From: Sphingomonas_E sp042693015
GTDB taxonomy: Bacteria > Pseudomonadota > Alphaproteobacteria > Sphingomonadales > Sphingomonadaceae
DNA length: 64,000 nucleotides
Assembly (NCBI RefSeq): GCF_042693015.1
Contig: NZ_CP170544.1
Coordinates: 4,588,001 to 4,652,000, forward strand
Direction of reading: 5' to 3'
Position numbers and translations under genes: made by a program. The notes under the pieces are model-generated. The model saw only the letters and a program-made list of their open reading frames with translations, was not told where the DNA came from and did no database searches. This document shows positions 26,070 to 33,993 of this stretch, in pieces; the stretch's first letter is position 1; every line of letters begins with the position of its first letter.

Positions 26070-27260
26070 CTAAGCCCCGAAGACCCGCACCAGCTCCGGC
26101 GCGATCCTGGCGAGGTCATGCCCCGCCTCCACCCGCTTGCGGCCCTCGACGCCCATTGCCGCCAGCCGTTCGGGTGGTGCCGCCATCGCATCACTCATCG
26201 CTGCGACCAGCGCGTCATGGTCACCGGGCGCGACCAGCCAGCCGCAACTTGCGTCCACCAGCTCGGGAATGCCGGCGATGGTGGTGGTGAGCGCGGGGCG
26301 GCGCATCGCGAAGGCTTCCATGATGACGATCGGCAGCCCTTCGGCATAGCTTGGCAGCAACAGGCTGCGTGCACCCTCGATCGCGGTGCGGACCTCGGCA
26401 TTGGATCGCCAGCCGGCCAGCGTGATCGCGTCGGCCACATCGTGCTTGGCAATCTCCGCCTCTACCGCCGCGCGGCTCTCGCCGTCGCCGATCAGGGTGA
26501 CGTGCAGGTCGGGGAAGGTCTTGCGCACCTCTGCCACCGCGGCCGGGATATGCACCTGCCCCTTTTGCGGGCACAGCCGGCCGACGCAGACCAGCGTCGA
26601 TCCCGCGGGCGCGTCGTCGCGGTCGGGGAAATCCTCCAGCTTCAGCCCGCAATGGACGATGTGGATGCGGTCCCAGATATTCTCGCCGACATGCTCGGTC
26701 AGCCGCCCGCGGCAATATCGGGTGATGGCGATCACGGCGTGCGCATTCTCTATCTTGGCGCGAATACCGCCGCCGGGCAGGTCGATCAGCTCGTCGGGGC
26801 CATGGACGGTGAAGCTGTAGGCCGGGCCGCCCATCAGCCGGCTCAACATCGCCACCGCCGTCGCATTGGTACTGAAATGGCAATGGAGGTGGGTGATGCC
26901 GGCCTTCGCGGTTTCGCGCCGCAGCGCCGCCGCCTGCATCAGATAGGCGACGTGCTGGACCAGCCGGCCCTTGGCGGCGCGGATCAGCCCGAACCAGGCA
27001 GGCAGCGCTCGCGCGACGCAGTGGGGGCGGGTGAGAAGCTCCGCCAGAAAGGCCAGGAACAGCCCGGTCGTATTTCCCGTCAGCAGATAATGGGTTCGCT
27101 CCTGCTCGGCCAGATCAAGCGGATCGACCAGTGCCCCGTCCCAGTGGCGGACAGCGTAGCGCGTCACGGGCACGCCCGTCTCTTCGATCGCCGCGATCTC
27201 GCGCCGGATGAAGGTCGTGCTCGTCATCGGGTAGGAATTGAGCAGATAAGCGAGTTTCAT
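26070..27260 (-). CDS. GT4 family glycosyltransferase
   Basis: A 396-residue GT-B glycosyltransferase of family 4. N-terminal block LAYLLNSYPMTSTTFIRREI, acceptor-side HLHCHFSTNATAVA, and the donor-side PSYAEGLPIVIMEAFAMRRP with the EX7E-like pair. It is the last gene of a three-gene overlapping operon with two Gfo/Idh/MocA oxidoreductases (ATGA overlap at 27257-27260), so it probably adds a modified sugar to a polysaccharide or other glycoconjugate. The acceptor is unknown. Confidence 0.9.
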   Translation of the reverse strand: MKLAYLLNSYPMTSTTFIRREIAAIEETGVPVTRYAVRHWDGALVDPLDLAEQERTHYLLTGNTTGLFLAFLAELLTRPHCVARALPAWFGLIRAAKGRLVQHVAYLMQAAALRRETAKAGITHLHCHFSTNATAVAMLSRLMGGPAYSFTVHGPDELIDLPGGGIRAKIENAHAVIAITRYCRGRLTEHVGENIWDRIHIVHCGLKLEDFPDRDDAPAGSTLVCVGRLCPQKGQVHIPAAVAEVRKTFPDLHVTLIGDGESRAAVEAEIAKHDVADAITLAGWRSNAEVRTAIEGARSLLLPSYAEGLPIVIMEAFAMRRPALTTTIAGIPELVDASCGWLVAPGDHDALVAAMSDAMAAPPERLAAMGVEGRKRVEAGHDLARIAPELVRVFGA

Positions 27261-28285
27261 CGGCACTCTGCCAATACGCGCTGGATGGCGAGCGATGTCG
27301 CGTGCGGCAGCACCGGGCTTTCGAGCTGGCGGCCCCGCACCATCGCGACGAAGTGCGCGAGCTCGGGCGCATAGGGGCTCGCGCCATAGGGATAATGCTT
27401 CGCCTTCAGGCTTCCCGCGAGATTTTTCGCCCGTCGCATCGCCGGCATCGCCGCCAGCTTCGCCTTGATCCCGCGGTCGGGCGTGTCGACGCCGAAAGCC
27501 GACGTGACATGGATATGCAGGCTTTCGGCCTTGAGCAAAGGCGGCGCGACGCTGATACTGCCGCTTGTGCCGCTCAATATCGCGCTATTGCCCAGCAATG
27601 TGGTGAGCGATGCCGTCAGTTGCGAAAGGCCGCCGCCTTCATGGTCCAGCAGGATGGCGGCATGGACGTCGACCCCGTCCTCGCGCCGCACGCTCGCCTG
27701 CGTCCGCGCGACCGGCCCCAGCGCCAATAGCGCCAGAGCCAGCGGATAGACTGCGCGGTCGAGCAGCACGCCGGCCCCCGGCCCGCCGAACAGGCGCGGC
27801 AGCGCCTCGCGGCTCGCCGGATAGCCGAAATCGGCGGAAAATTGAGTGAGCGTGCCGATCCGCCCCGATCGCGCTTCGGCCAGCATATGGTCGATCGCCG
27901 GCAGGAACGGCGTCGATATCGCTTCCAGGAACGGGCGCTGCGCCGCCTCCGCCGCCGCGATCACCCGCGCTGCCTCGTCGGGATCGGTGGCGAACGGCTT
28001 TTCGCACAACACCGCCTTGCCGGCCTGCAATGCGGCGATGCTGCTCGTCGCATGGTCGGCGGTGGCGTTGACGATATAGACCGCGTCGATCCTTGGGTCG
28101 GCCAGCAGCTTCGCCTCGTCGCCATGGCCCGCCAGCCCGTGCTCTGTCGCGAAGGCACTGGCCCGGCCGGCATCGCGCGAAGCGACCGCCACCACGTCCA
28201 GCCCTGGCTCGGCGAGCAGGCTTGGCATCATCAGCCGCGCCATGGCGCCGGTGCCGATCACCCCGATGCGGACGGGCGCGCTCAC
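27257..28285 (-). CDS. Gfo/Idh/MocA family oxidoreductase (second in operon)
   Basis: A 342-residue NAD(P)-dependent sugar-type dehydrogenase. The Rossmann motif is IGVIGTGAMARLMMPSLL and the family lysine is in LCEKPFATD. It starts with GTG overlapping the upstream oxidoreductase stop. The frame is open far upstream but only shadows the neighbouring gene. It is paired with a second family member, which suggests an oxidation/reduction pair acting on a sugar or sugar nucleotide for the adjacent glycosyltransferase. Confidence 0.9.
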   Translation of the reverse strand: MSAPVRIGVIGTGAMARLMMPSLLAEPGLDVVAVASRDAGRASAFATEHGLAGHGDEAKLLADPRIDAVYIVNATADHATSSIAALQAGKAVLCEKPFATDPDEAARVIAAAEAAQRPFLEAISTPFLPAIDHMLAEARSGRIGTLTQFSADFGYPASREALPRLFGGPGAGVLLDRAVYPLALALLALGPVARTQASVRREDGVDVHAAILLDHEGGGLSQLTASLTTLLGNSAILSGTSGSISVAPPLLKAESLHIHVTSAFGVDTPDRGIKAKLAAMPAMRRAKNLAGSLKAKHYPYGASPYAPELAHFVAMVRGRQLESPVLPHATSLAIQRVLAECR

Positions 28286-29409
28286 AGCCTGGCCCATTCC
28301 ATCGGCGCGATCGGATCGAACCGTGTCGTCATCTGCTGCGCTCCCGCTGTCTCGCCCGCCGCCTGGATCGCCAGCGACACCTCGGTCAGGTGCAGCGCGA
28401 AATCGCCGGCCAGCCGCGGCGATCGGCCGGCGGCGACCGCGTCCAGCATCTCGGCAGGCCCGAGCGCGAAATTCATCGATGCCGCGCCGCGCCGCCCGAC
28501 GGTGGGATGCGTCGGCCCGGATTTCAGCCGCACCTTCCGCGCGATCGGGCTGTTGATCAGCCGGCGCCGGATCACATGGCGCCTGCGGATCTTCACCGGC
28601 GCGGTGTTGCTCCAGCACTCGCCGATCTCGATCACGCCTTCGTCGCCGAAGATCCGCATCGCATGATCGTGCGGGGCGATGATGCTGCAGGTCAGCCGCG
28701 CCACCATCCCGCTTTCGAAGAACAGGCTGGCCGATGAATAATCGGGCGCGCTGGTCCCGCCGGTGATGGCGTCGGTGTCGAGCAATTTGGCCGATGCCGA
28801 AACCACCGTGGCGACGGGGCCGAACATCGCCATCAGCCAGGTCAGATAATAGCCGGCATGTTCCAGCGTGCAGCCGACCTGAAATTCGTCGACCGCAGGC
28901 CAGGGCGCGCCGCTTTCGCTGATCCATTTCGCATAAGGGGCCTGGGGGATGAAATCATCGTCCAATTCGGCATAAACGAGTCGCGGCTTGCCGATCCGCC
29001 CGTCGCGCAGCGCCGCCCATGCCGTCTGCGCCACTTCGCTCAGCACGCTGCACGGGGCGGAACCGATATGCAGTCCGCGCGCGGCGGCGAGCGCGATCAG
29101 CGCCTGGGCGTCGGCCATGTCCATGGCCAGCGGTTTTTCCGACCAGACATGGCAACCGGCCTCCAGTGCCGCACGGCTGACGTCATAATGCGATCCGGGG
29201 TTGGTGAGGTTCAGCACCAGATCGGGCGCTCCGCCCAGCAGCGCGTCCAGGCTCCCCGCCGGCGTCAGGCCCCAATGCGTGGCGAAGGCCGCCAGCCGCG
29301 CGGGATCGCGATCCCACACCGCCACGATCCTGATGTCGGGAAAGGTCTTGAGCGAGGGCATGTAGAGATCGGCGACGAAGCCGGTGCCAACGATCGCGAT
29401 ATTCGGCAT
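28282..29409 (-). CDS. Gfo/Idh/MocA family oxidoreductase (first in operon)
   Basis: 375 residues. Rossmann motif IAIVGTGFVADLYMPSL, the EKP motif in HVWSEKPLAMD, and a C-terminal substrate domain with VGCTLEHAGYYLTWL, where the His is probably catalytic. It is the first gene of the trio and sequence-diverged from its partner, so this is not a recent duplication. The upstream 318-base gap is shared with the sigma-54 promoter of the divergent small peptide gene. Confidence 0.9.
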   Translation of the reverse strand: MPNIAIVGTGFVADLYMPSLKTFPDIRIVAVWDRDPARLAAFATHWGLTPAGSLDALLGGAPDLVLNLTNPGSHYDVSRAALEAGCHVWSEKPLAMDMADAQALIALAAARGLHIGSAPCSVLSEVAQTAWAALRDGRIGKPRLVYAELDDDFIPQAPYAKWISESGAPWPAVDEFQVGCTLEHAGYYLTWLMAMFGPVATVVSASAKLLDTDAITGGTSAPDYSSASLFFESGMVARLTCSIIAPHDHAMRIFGDEGVIEIGECWSNTAPVKIRRRHVIRRRLINSPIARKVRLKSGPTHPTVGRRGAASMNFALGPAEMLDAVAAGRSPRLAGDFALHLTEVSLAIQAAGETAGAQQMTTRFDPIAPMEWARL

Positions 29410-29560
29410 CCGATCCCCGTGCTGTTCGTCCCCAAGGCCTTGCGAGCCGACATCCGCATAGCAGCCGGTGATGACAAGGCAAAGCGCGGGCGAGGCGACC
29501 GTCCGGAAATGGACAATTGGTCATGATGTGCCCGCTCACGGACAGGGGTGCGCGCCGATC

Positions 29561-29580
29561 ATTGGTGAAATTTGCCAAAT
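29561..29580. promoter_or_regulatory. Imperfect dyad upstream of the sigma-54 promoter
   Basis: ATTGGTGAAATTTGCCAAAT, with TTGG/CCAA outer arms and an AAATTT core. It is centred about 83 bases upstream of the -24 element, a common distance for an enhancer-binding activator site. The site is proposed from position and symmetry only. Confidence 0.35.
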
Positions 29581-29651
29581 CATCGCAGTTCACTGGCGGA
29601 CAGTAACGCCTCGAAAGAAAAAAATCGGCCTTCACCGCCATTCCGGGCAAT

Positions 29652-29667
29652 TGGCACGGCCTATGCA
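29652..29667 (+). promoter_or_regulatory. Sigma-54 (RpoN) promoter
   Basis: TGGCACGGCCTATGCA against the consensus TGGCACG-N4-TTGCA: the -24 element is exact and the -12 element differs at one base while keeping the invariant GC. GG (29653-29654) and GC (29665-29666) are 12 bases apart, as required. The predicted start, near 29678, leaves a ~50-base leader to the 44-residue peptide gene. Confidence 0.8.
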
Positions 29668-29727
29668 ATCCTTCCTGGCATCACCGGACGGAACATACCG
29701 GCCGGATAAACCAAGGGAGTGAAGACC

Positions 29728-29862
29728 ATGTTCAAGTTCGACAAATCCAACGTCCAGCGCGTCGCCGTTTCGCTGGTTGGTGCCCTGATGCTCAGCGCCG
29801 CGTGCGTCACTGCCGCTGTTGCGCCGGTCAAGGCCGCTTCGATCTCCGCGCCGCGTTACTGA
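29728..29862 (+). CDS. 44-residue exported peptide
   Basis: A small gene reading MFKFDKSNVQRVAVSLVGAL, then MLSAACVTAAVAPVKAASIS and a short tail ending APRY. A basic N-terminus, a hydrophobic core and an Ala-x-Ala-like end (PVKA-A) suggest a signal peptide releasing a very short tail, or a small membrane peptide. GGGAG lies nine bases upstream. It is the first gene after the sigma-54 promoter and is followed 28 bases later by pspC. Function unknown; codon use looks like that of real genes. Confidence 0.75.
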   Translation: MFKFDKSNVQRVAVSLVGALMLSAACVTAAVAPVKAASISAPRY

Positions 29863-29890
29863 CCCCTCCATCCCCCAAGGGGAAATGAAA

Positions 29891-30082
29891 ATGACGAGCC
29901 GTTATTATCTCGACAAGAGCAACGCCAAGCTGATGGGCGTGTGCTCGGGCTTCGCCAACTATACCGGGGTCGATACATTGCTGGTGCGCATCGGTGCGCT
30001 GCTCCTCACGCTCTGCGTGTTCGGCGCACCGATGATCCTCCTCTACGTCCTCACCGGTTGGCTCGCCAGCGACAGGCCGTAA
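29891..30082 (+). CDS. pspC: PspC domain membrane protein
   Basis: 63 residues, essentially one PspC domain: YYLDKSNAKLMGVCSGFANY, then TGVDTLLVRIGALLLTLCVF and a hydrophobic end (MILLYVLTGWLA). PspC proteins act in the envelope-stress response at the inner membrane. ATG at 29891 fits AAGGGG eight bases upstream; ATG at 29885 is too close. It follows the sigma-54 promoter and the small peptide gene, and Psp operons elsewhere are sigma-54 controlled via PspF, which supports the unit. Confidence 0.9.
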   Translation: MTSRYYLDKSNAKLMGVCSGFANYTGVDTLLVRIGALLLTLCVFGAPMILLYVLTGWLASDRP

Positions 30083-30184
30083 CCCTACGGCCTGCCGCCC
30101 CGGCGGGCGGCCTGCCCCGAATGAGGGCGCTTTGCCGGCGGAAGCCGGCATTATTTTTGTCTTTCGAAGATGGTCGCTTCTCTT

Positions 30185-30330
30185 CTCCCCTCCCTGAAAG
30201 GGAGGGGTTGGGGGTGGGTAGGTGCGCGACAGCGCGCCCCTTTCGACCTTATCGCGCGAGCCAAAGCGGGGCATGGCCGCCGAGTGCCTCGGCGGAACCC
30301 ACCCCCGCCCCTCCCTTGCAGGGAGGGGAG
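30185..30330. mobile_element. Gene-less copy of the 36-bp inverted-repeat unit
   Basis: 146 bp. The left arm 30185-30220 matches the left arm at 14091 at 35 of 36 positions. The right arm 30296-30330 matches its counterpart with small changes, and both right arms are preceded by the hairpin CCGCCGAGTGCCTCGGCGG. Only ~75 bases lie between the arms, with no DUF559 sequence. It looks like an internally deleted, MITE-like derivative of the 14091 unit. Confidence 0.7.
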
Positions 30331-30340
30331 GTAGGAGGCG

Positions 30341-30826
30341 TTACTCTCCCTCCACCAACTTCAGCGTCTTCTCCGTGCGCAACGTGATGCCCGCCACATG
30401 GTCGGTGACATCCGCCCGCACCACATAATCCCCCGCCGGGTCTTCCGGGTCGATGAAGATGCCGAGCGACGCGTCCGACAAGGTGAGCGCGCCGCCGGCG
30501 GGCGGGGCTTTGCCCACCCACACGTCCGCCCCCTCATGCTCGGCATAGATCTGGCCCTGTGGCCCGATCAGCGCGAAATCGGCGGTCACGTTGCAGCGGC
30601 GCGCCAGATCGCCCTTGCAGCCGGTGAAGACGATGAAGCTGTCGACCACCTGTTCGCGCGCGATGGTGTCGACGACCGGCGACTGCGCGGCCCGGCCTGG
30701 TGCGGCCCAATCGCGCAGCAAAGCGGCGGCGTCATTGGTCGCGATCTGCTGGACCGCAAAGCCCTGCTTCCGCGCGAAATCGGAAACGGGTGCGGTCGCG
30801 GCAAGCAGATAGGCGGCGAGGATCAT
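30341..30826 (-). CDS. Exported protein of unknown function
   Basis: 161 residues starting MILAAYLLAATAPVSDFAR, a short signal peptide, with GGAGAG upstream. The mature part has two Cys close together (FTGCKGDLARRCNVTADF), likely a disulfide, and a beta-rich C-terminal half (GALTLSDASLGIFIDPEDPA, DYVVRADVTDHVAGITL) that resembles an immunoglobulin-like fold. Not recognised. It lies between two repeat elements, with its promoter region occupied by the one at 30841. Confidence 0.65.
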   Translation of the reverse strand: MILAAYLLAATAPVSDFARKQGFAVQQIATNDAAALLRDWAAPGRAAQSPVVDTIAREQVVDSFIVFTGCKGDLARRCNVTADFALIGPQGQIYAEHEGADVWVGKAPPAGGALTLSDASLGIFIDPEDPAGDYVVRADVTDHVAGITLRTEKTLKLVEGE

Positions 30827-30840
30827 CAGGCTCTCCAAAT

Positions 30841-30968
30841 TCCTCCCCAAGCTTGCTTGGGGAGGGGGACCGCCCGAAGGGCGGTGGAGGGGTATTGCGG
30901 CACCGTGGAGAATTGCCCCTCCACCATGCTGCGCATGGTCCCCCTCCCCGAGACAAGCTCGGGGAGGA
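30841..30968. repeat. 128-bp element of two mirrored double hairpins
   Basis: The left half (30841-30892) and right half (30916-30968) are inverted copies with the frame TCCTCCCC-hairpin-GGGGAGGGGGACC-hairpin-GGTGGAGGGG. The loop-proximal stems differ between halves (CGCCC/GGGCG against ATGC/GCAT) yet each remains paired. It sits between crtB and the exported-protein gene. Confidence 0.8.
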
Positions 30969-30998
30969 TCTCGCTAATCCCAACAGGTTAATTCGCCG

Positions 30999-31925
30999 TC
31001 AGCGCGGCCGCGTCCACAGCCCAGTGCGGTCGATCCGTGGGATGCGCTTGCGGTTCGCCGCCAGCATCGCCGCCTTCGCGCCCCAGGCGAGCTTCTGCGC
31101 GCGGCCAATGACAACGCGATGGTCCCACGCATGATCGCCCTGCGCCGCCACCTCGCGGGCGATGCCGGTATAGATGTCGGCGGCGGACAGCACCGCCCAG
31201 GCATCGCGAAAACCCAGCGCAGCAGCGCCGCCGCGGGCCGCCGCCTCATGTGCCTCGGCCTGCTTGGCCAGCCGTTTCGCCAGCACCGCGATCCGCGAAC
31301 GGTAAAGCGGGCGCATCGTCTCGCCGGGCGGCACGTCCACCTCGGCCAGCCAGTCGTCGGGCAGATAGCAGCGGCCGGCCGCGTCATCCTCGTTGATGTC
31401 GCGGGCGATATTGGCGAGCTGGAAAGCGATGCCGAGGTCGCAGGCGCGGTCGAGCGTGTCCTCGTCACCGGCAGAAACACCCATCACCATCGCCATCATC
31501 ACACCGACGGCGCCGGCGACATGATAGCAATAACGATAGAGATCGTCGGCATGGCGCGGCTGGAAGCCATCGGCGTCGAGCGCGAAGCCGCGGACCACGT
31601 CGCGCGGCAGATCGTGCGGGATGCCGCATTCCCGCACCACCACCCCCAGCGCGTCGAACGCCGGGTCGCTGGTCGGCTTGCCGACCAGCGCCAGCGCGGT
31701 CAGCCGCTCGATCTCGGCCAGGCGGGCAGGGGCATCCGCCACCGCGCTCATGCCATGGCCATGATCCTGCCCGTCGGCGATGTCGTCCGCGCGCCGGCAC
31801 CAGGCATAAAGCAGCCAGGCGCGCTCGCGCGTCTCGCGCCCGAAAAGCTGGCTCGCCGCGCGGAAGCTCTTCGATCCCCTGGCGATGCTGTCGCGCGCGT
31901 GGATGACGAGCTGGGCCCGGTCCAT
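30999..31925 (-). CDS. crtB: Phytoene synthase
   Basis: A 308-residue squalene/phytoene synthase family enzyme condensing two geranylgeranyl diphosphates to phytoene. Both Asp-rich motifs are present: CRRADDIADG and ANIARDINEDDAAGRCYLP. The start is ATG at 31925, or GTG at 31937, which overlaps the LOG gene stop (GTGA). It is the last gene of the crtY-crtI-LOG-crtB operon. The region further upstream in frame is only a shadow of the LOG gene. Confidence 0.95.
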   Translation of the reverse strand: MDRAQLVIHARDSIARGSKSFRAASQLFGRETRERAWLLYAWCRRADDIADGQDHGHGMSAVADAPARLAEIERLTALALVGKPTSDPAFDALGVVVRECGIPHDLPRDVVRGFALDADGFQPRHADDLYRYCYHVAGAVGVMMAMVMGVSAGDEDTLDRACDLGIAFQLANIARDINEDDAAGRCYLPDDWLAEVDVPPGETMRPLYRSRIAVLAKRLAKQAEAHEAAARGGAAALGFRDAWAVLSAADIYTGIAREVAAQGDHAWDHRVVIGRAQKLAWGAKAAMLAANRKRIPRIDRTGLWTRPR

Positions 31926-31933
31926 GATCCGGC

Positions 31934-32515
31934 TCACAGGTCGCCGCGGACCATCTGGATGATGCTGGGTGCGGTGCGATGCGCGACCATCTGGTCTAGC
32001 AATTCCTCGATCGTGCCCGCCTCGATCAGATTGGCGCGGTGCGCCTGGCGGAGGAATCCGGCCGTGACCATCCCGTTCATGAAGGCGGTCAGATGATCGT
32101 AGAAACCGGCGACGTTCAGCAACCCGCACGGTTTGGCATGATAGCCGAGCTGCGCCCAGCTCAGCGCCTCGAACAGTTCGTCCATCGTGCCGATGCCGCC
32201 GGGGATGGTGACGAAGCCATCGGCAAGGTCGGTCATCATCGCCTTGCGCTGGTGCATGTTGGCGACGATGTGGAGGTGGGTGCAGCCATGGTGCGCGACC
32301 TCGGCATCGCGCAGCACCTCTGGAATCACGCCGATCACCTCGCCGCCCGCATCCAGCGCGGCATCGGCCACCAGCCCCATCAGGCCGAGCCGTCCGCCGC
32401 CATAGACAATGCCGATCCCGCGCGCCGCCAGCGTGCGGCCGACATGGCGCGCGACATCGGCGAAGATCGGGTCCACCCCCAGGCTGGACGCGCAATAGAC
32501 GGCCAGGCGCTTCAT
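31934..32515 (-). CDS. LOG family protein (TIGR00730) inside the carotenoid operon
   Basis: A 193-residue Rossmann-like protein with the LOG motifs GGGRLGLMG and PGGIGTMDELFE. LOG proteins hydrolyse nucleoside monophosphates such as cytokinin ribotides to base and ribose phosphate; bacterial members often act as nucleotide phosphoribohydrolases. It overlaps crtI (ATGA) and crtB (GTGA) and so should be made together with them. A link to pigment synthesis is not known. N-terminus MKRLAVYCASSLGVDPIF. Confidence 0.92.
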   Translation of the reverse strand: MKRLAVYCASSLGVDPIFADVARHVGRTLAARGIGIVYGGGRLGLMGLVADAALDAGGEVIGVIPEVLRDAEVAHHGCTHLHIVANMHQRKAMMTDLADGFVTIPGGIGTMDELFEALSWAQLGYHAKPCGLLNVAGFYDHLTAFMNGMVTAGFLRQAHRANLIEAGTIEELLDQMVAHRTAPSIIQMVRGDL

Positions 32516-33993
32516 CCCTTCAGATCCTCCAGCATCAACGCCGCCGTCGCCTTGGCGGAGCCCACCACGCCGGGGATGCCCGCGCCTGGATGCGTGCCCG
32601 CGCCGACGAAATAGAGGTTGGGGATGCGGTCGTCGCGGTTGTGGGTGCGGAACCAGGCGCTCTGCGTCAGGATCGGCTCCAGGCTGAAGGCCGAGCCCAG
32701 ATGCGCGTTGAGGTCGGTCGCGAAATCCACCGGGGTGTAATGGAAGGATGTGATGATCCGGTCGCGCAGGCCGGGCATCAGCCGCCGCTCGATCTCGCCC
32801 AGAATGCGGTCGGCATAGATCGGCGCCACCTCGTCCCAGTCGATCGGCAGCTTGCCGAGATGCGGCACGGGGGCGAGCGCGTAGAAGGTCGAGCAACCCT
32901 CGGGCGCCATGCTCGGATCGGTCACGGTCGGGTGGTGGAGGTAGAGCGAGAAATCCTCCGCCAGCACGCCATGATCGTAGATATCTTTCAGCAGATCCTC
33001 ATAACGCGGGCCGAACAGGATCATGTGGTGCGGAATGCCCGGCCACGTCCCCTTCACCCCGAAATGCACGAGGAACAAGGAGGGCGAGAAGCGCTTGGCC
33101 TCCAGCGCGCGCGTCGCCTTCTGCCCGCGCAGATTGCCGCCGAGCAGGTCGCGATAGCTGTGGACGACATCGGCATTGGTGGCGACCGCGGCGAAATCCC
33201 CGCGCCAGCCGCTCGCGGTGCGCACACCCGTCACTTCGTCGCCGAGCGTCTCGATCTCGACCACGGGATCATTGAGCCGGATCGTCCCGCCCAGCCGCTC
33301 GAAATGCGTGGCCATGCCGGCGACCAGTTTGTTGGTGCCGCCCTTGGCGAACCAGACGCCGCCATCCTTTTCGAGCTTGTGGATCAGCGCATAGATCGCG
33401 CTCGTCGTGAACGGATTGCCGCCCACCAGCAGCGTGTGAAAACTGAACGCCTGGCGAAGCTTCTCGTCCTTCACATATTTGGAAACGATCGAATAGACCG
33501 ATCGCCAGGCCTGATATTGCGCCAGCGACGGCGCCGCCTTCACCATCGACTTGAAATCGAGGAAGGCGACGTGGCCGAGCTCTTCATAGCCCTTGGCATA
33601 GACGCCGGCCGAATATTGCAGGAACTGCTGGTAACCGACCGCGTCCGAGGGTGAGACGCGGGCGATCTCCCGCATCAGCGCCGCCTCGTCGTTCGAATAG
33701 TCGAAGCTCGTCCCGTCGGGCCAGTTGAGCCGGTAGAAGGGGCTGACCGGCACCAGGGTCACGTCCTCGTCCATCACCCGGCCGGAGAGCGCCCAAAGCT
33801 CGCGCAGGCAATCGGGGTCGGTGATGACGGTGGGGCCGGCATCGAACACGAAGCCGTCCTTCTCCCACACATAAGCGCGGCCGCCGACGCGGTCGCGCCC
33901 TTCGATCAGCGTGGTCGTCACGCCTGCGGATTGCAGGCGGATGGCAAGCGCCAGCCCGCCGAAGCCGGCGCCGATTACGGCCGCATTTCTCAT
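32512..33993 (-). CDS. crtI: Phytoene desaturase
   Basis: A 493-residue FAD-dependent enzyme introducing double bonds into phytoene, normally to lycopene. The dinucleotide-binding N-terminus is MRNAAVIGAGFGGLALAIRL, with RVGGRAYVWEKDGFVFDAGP next; the C-terminal bacterial-type desaturase signature is FVGAGTHPGAGIPGVVGSAK. The start ATG overlaps the crtY stop (ATGA) and the stop overlaps the LOG start. Four-step desaturation is expected from the family. Confidence 0.97.
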   Translation of the reverse strand: MRNAAVIGAGFGGLALAIRLQSAGVTTTLIEGRDRVGGRAYVWEKDGFVFDAGPTVITDPDCLRELWALSGRVMDEDVTLVPVSPFYRLNWPDGTSFDYSNDEAALMREIARVSPSDAVGYQQFLQYSAGVYAKGYEELGHVAFLDFKSMVKAAPSLAQYQAWRSVYSIVSKYVKDEKLRQAFSFHTLLVGGNPFTTSAIYALIHKLEKDGGVWFAKGGTNKLVAGMATHFERLGGTIRLNDPVVEIETLGDEVTGVRTASGWRGDFAAVATNADVVHSYRDLLGGNLRGQKATRALEAKRFSPSLFLVHFGVKGTWPGIPHHMILFGPRYEDLLKDIYDHGVLAEDFSLYLHHPTVTDPSMAPEGCSTFYALAPVPHLGKLPIDWDEVAPIYADRILGEIERRLMPGLRDRIITSFHYTPVDFATDLNAHLGSAFSLEPILTQSAWFRTHNRDDRIPNLYFVGAGTHPGAGIPGVVGSAKATAALMLEDLKG

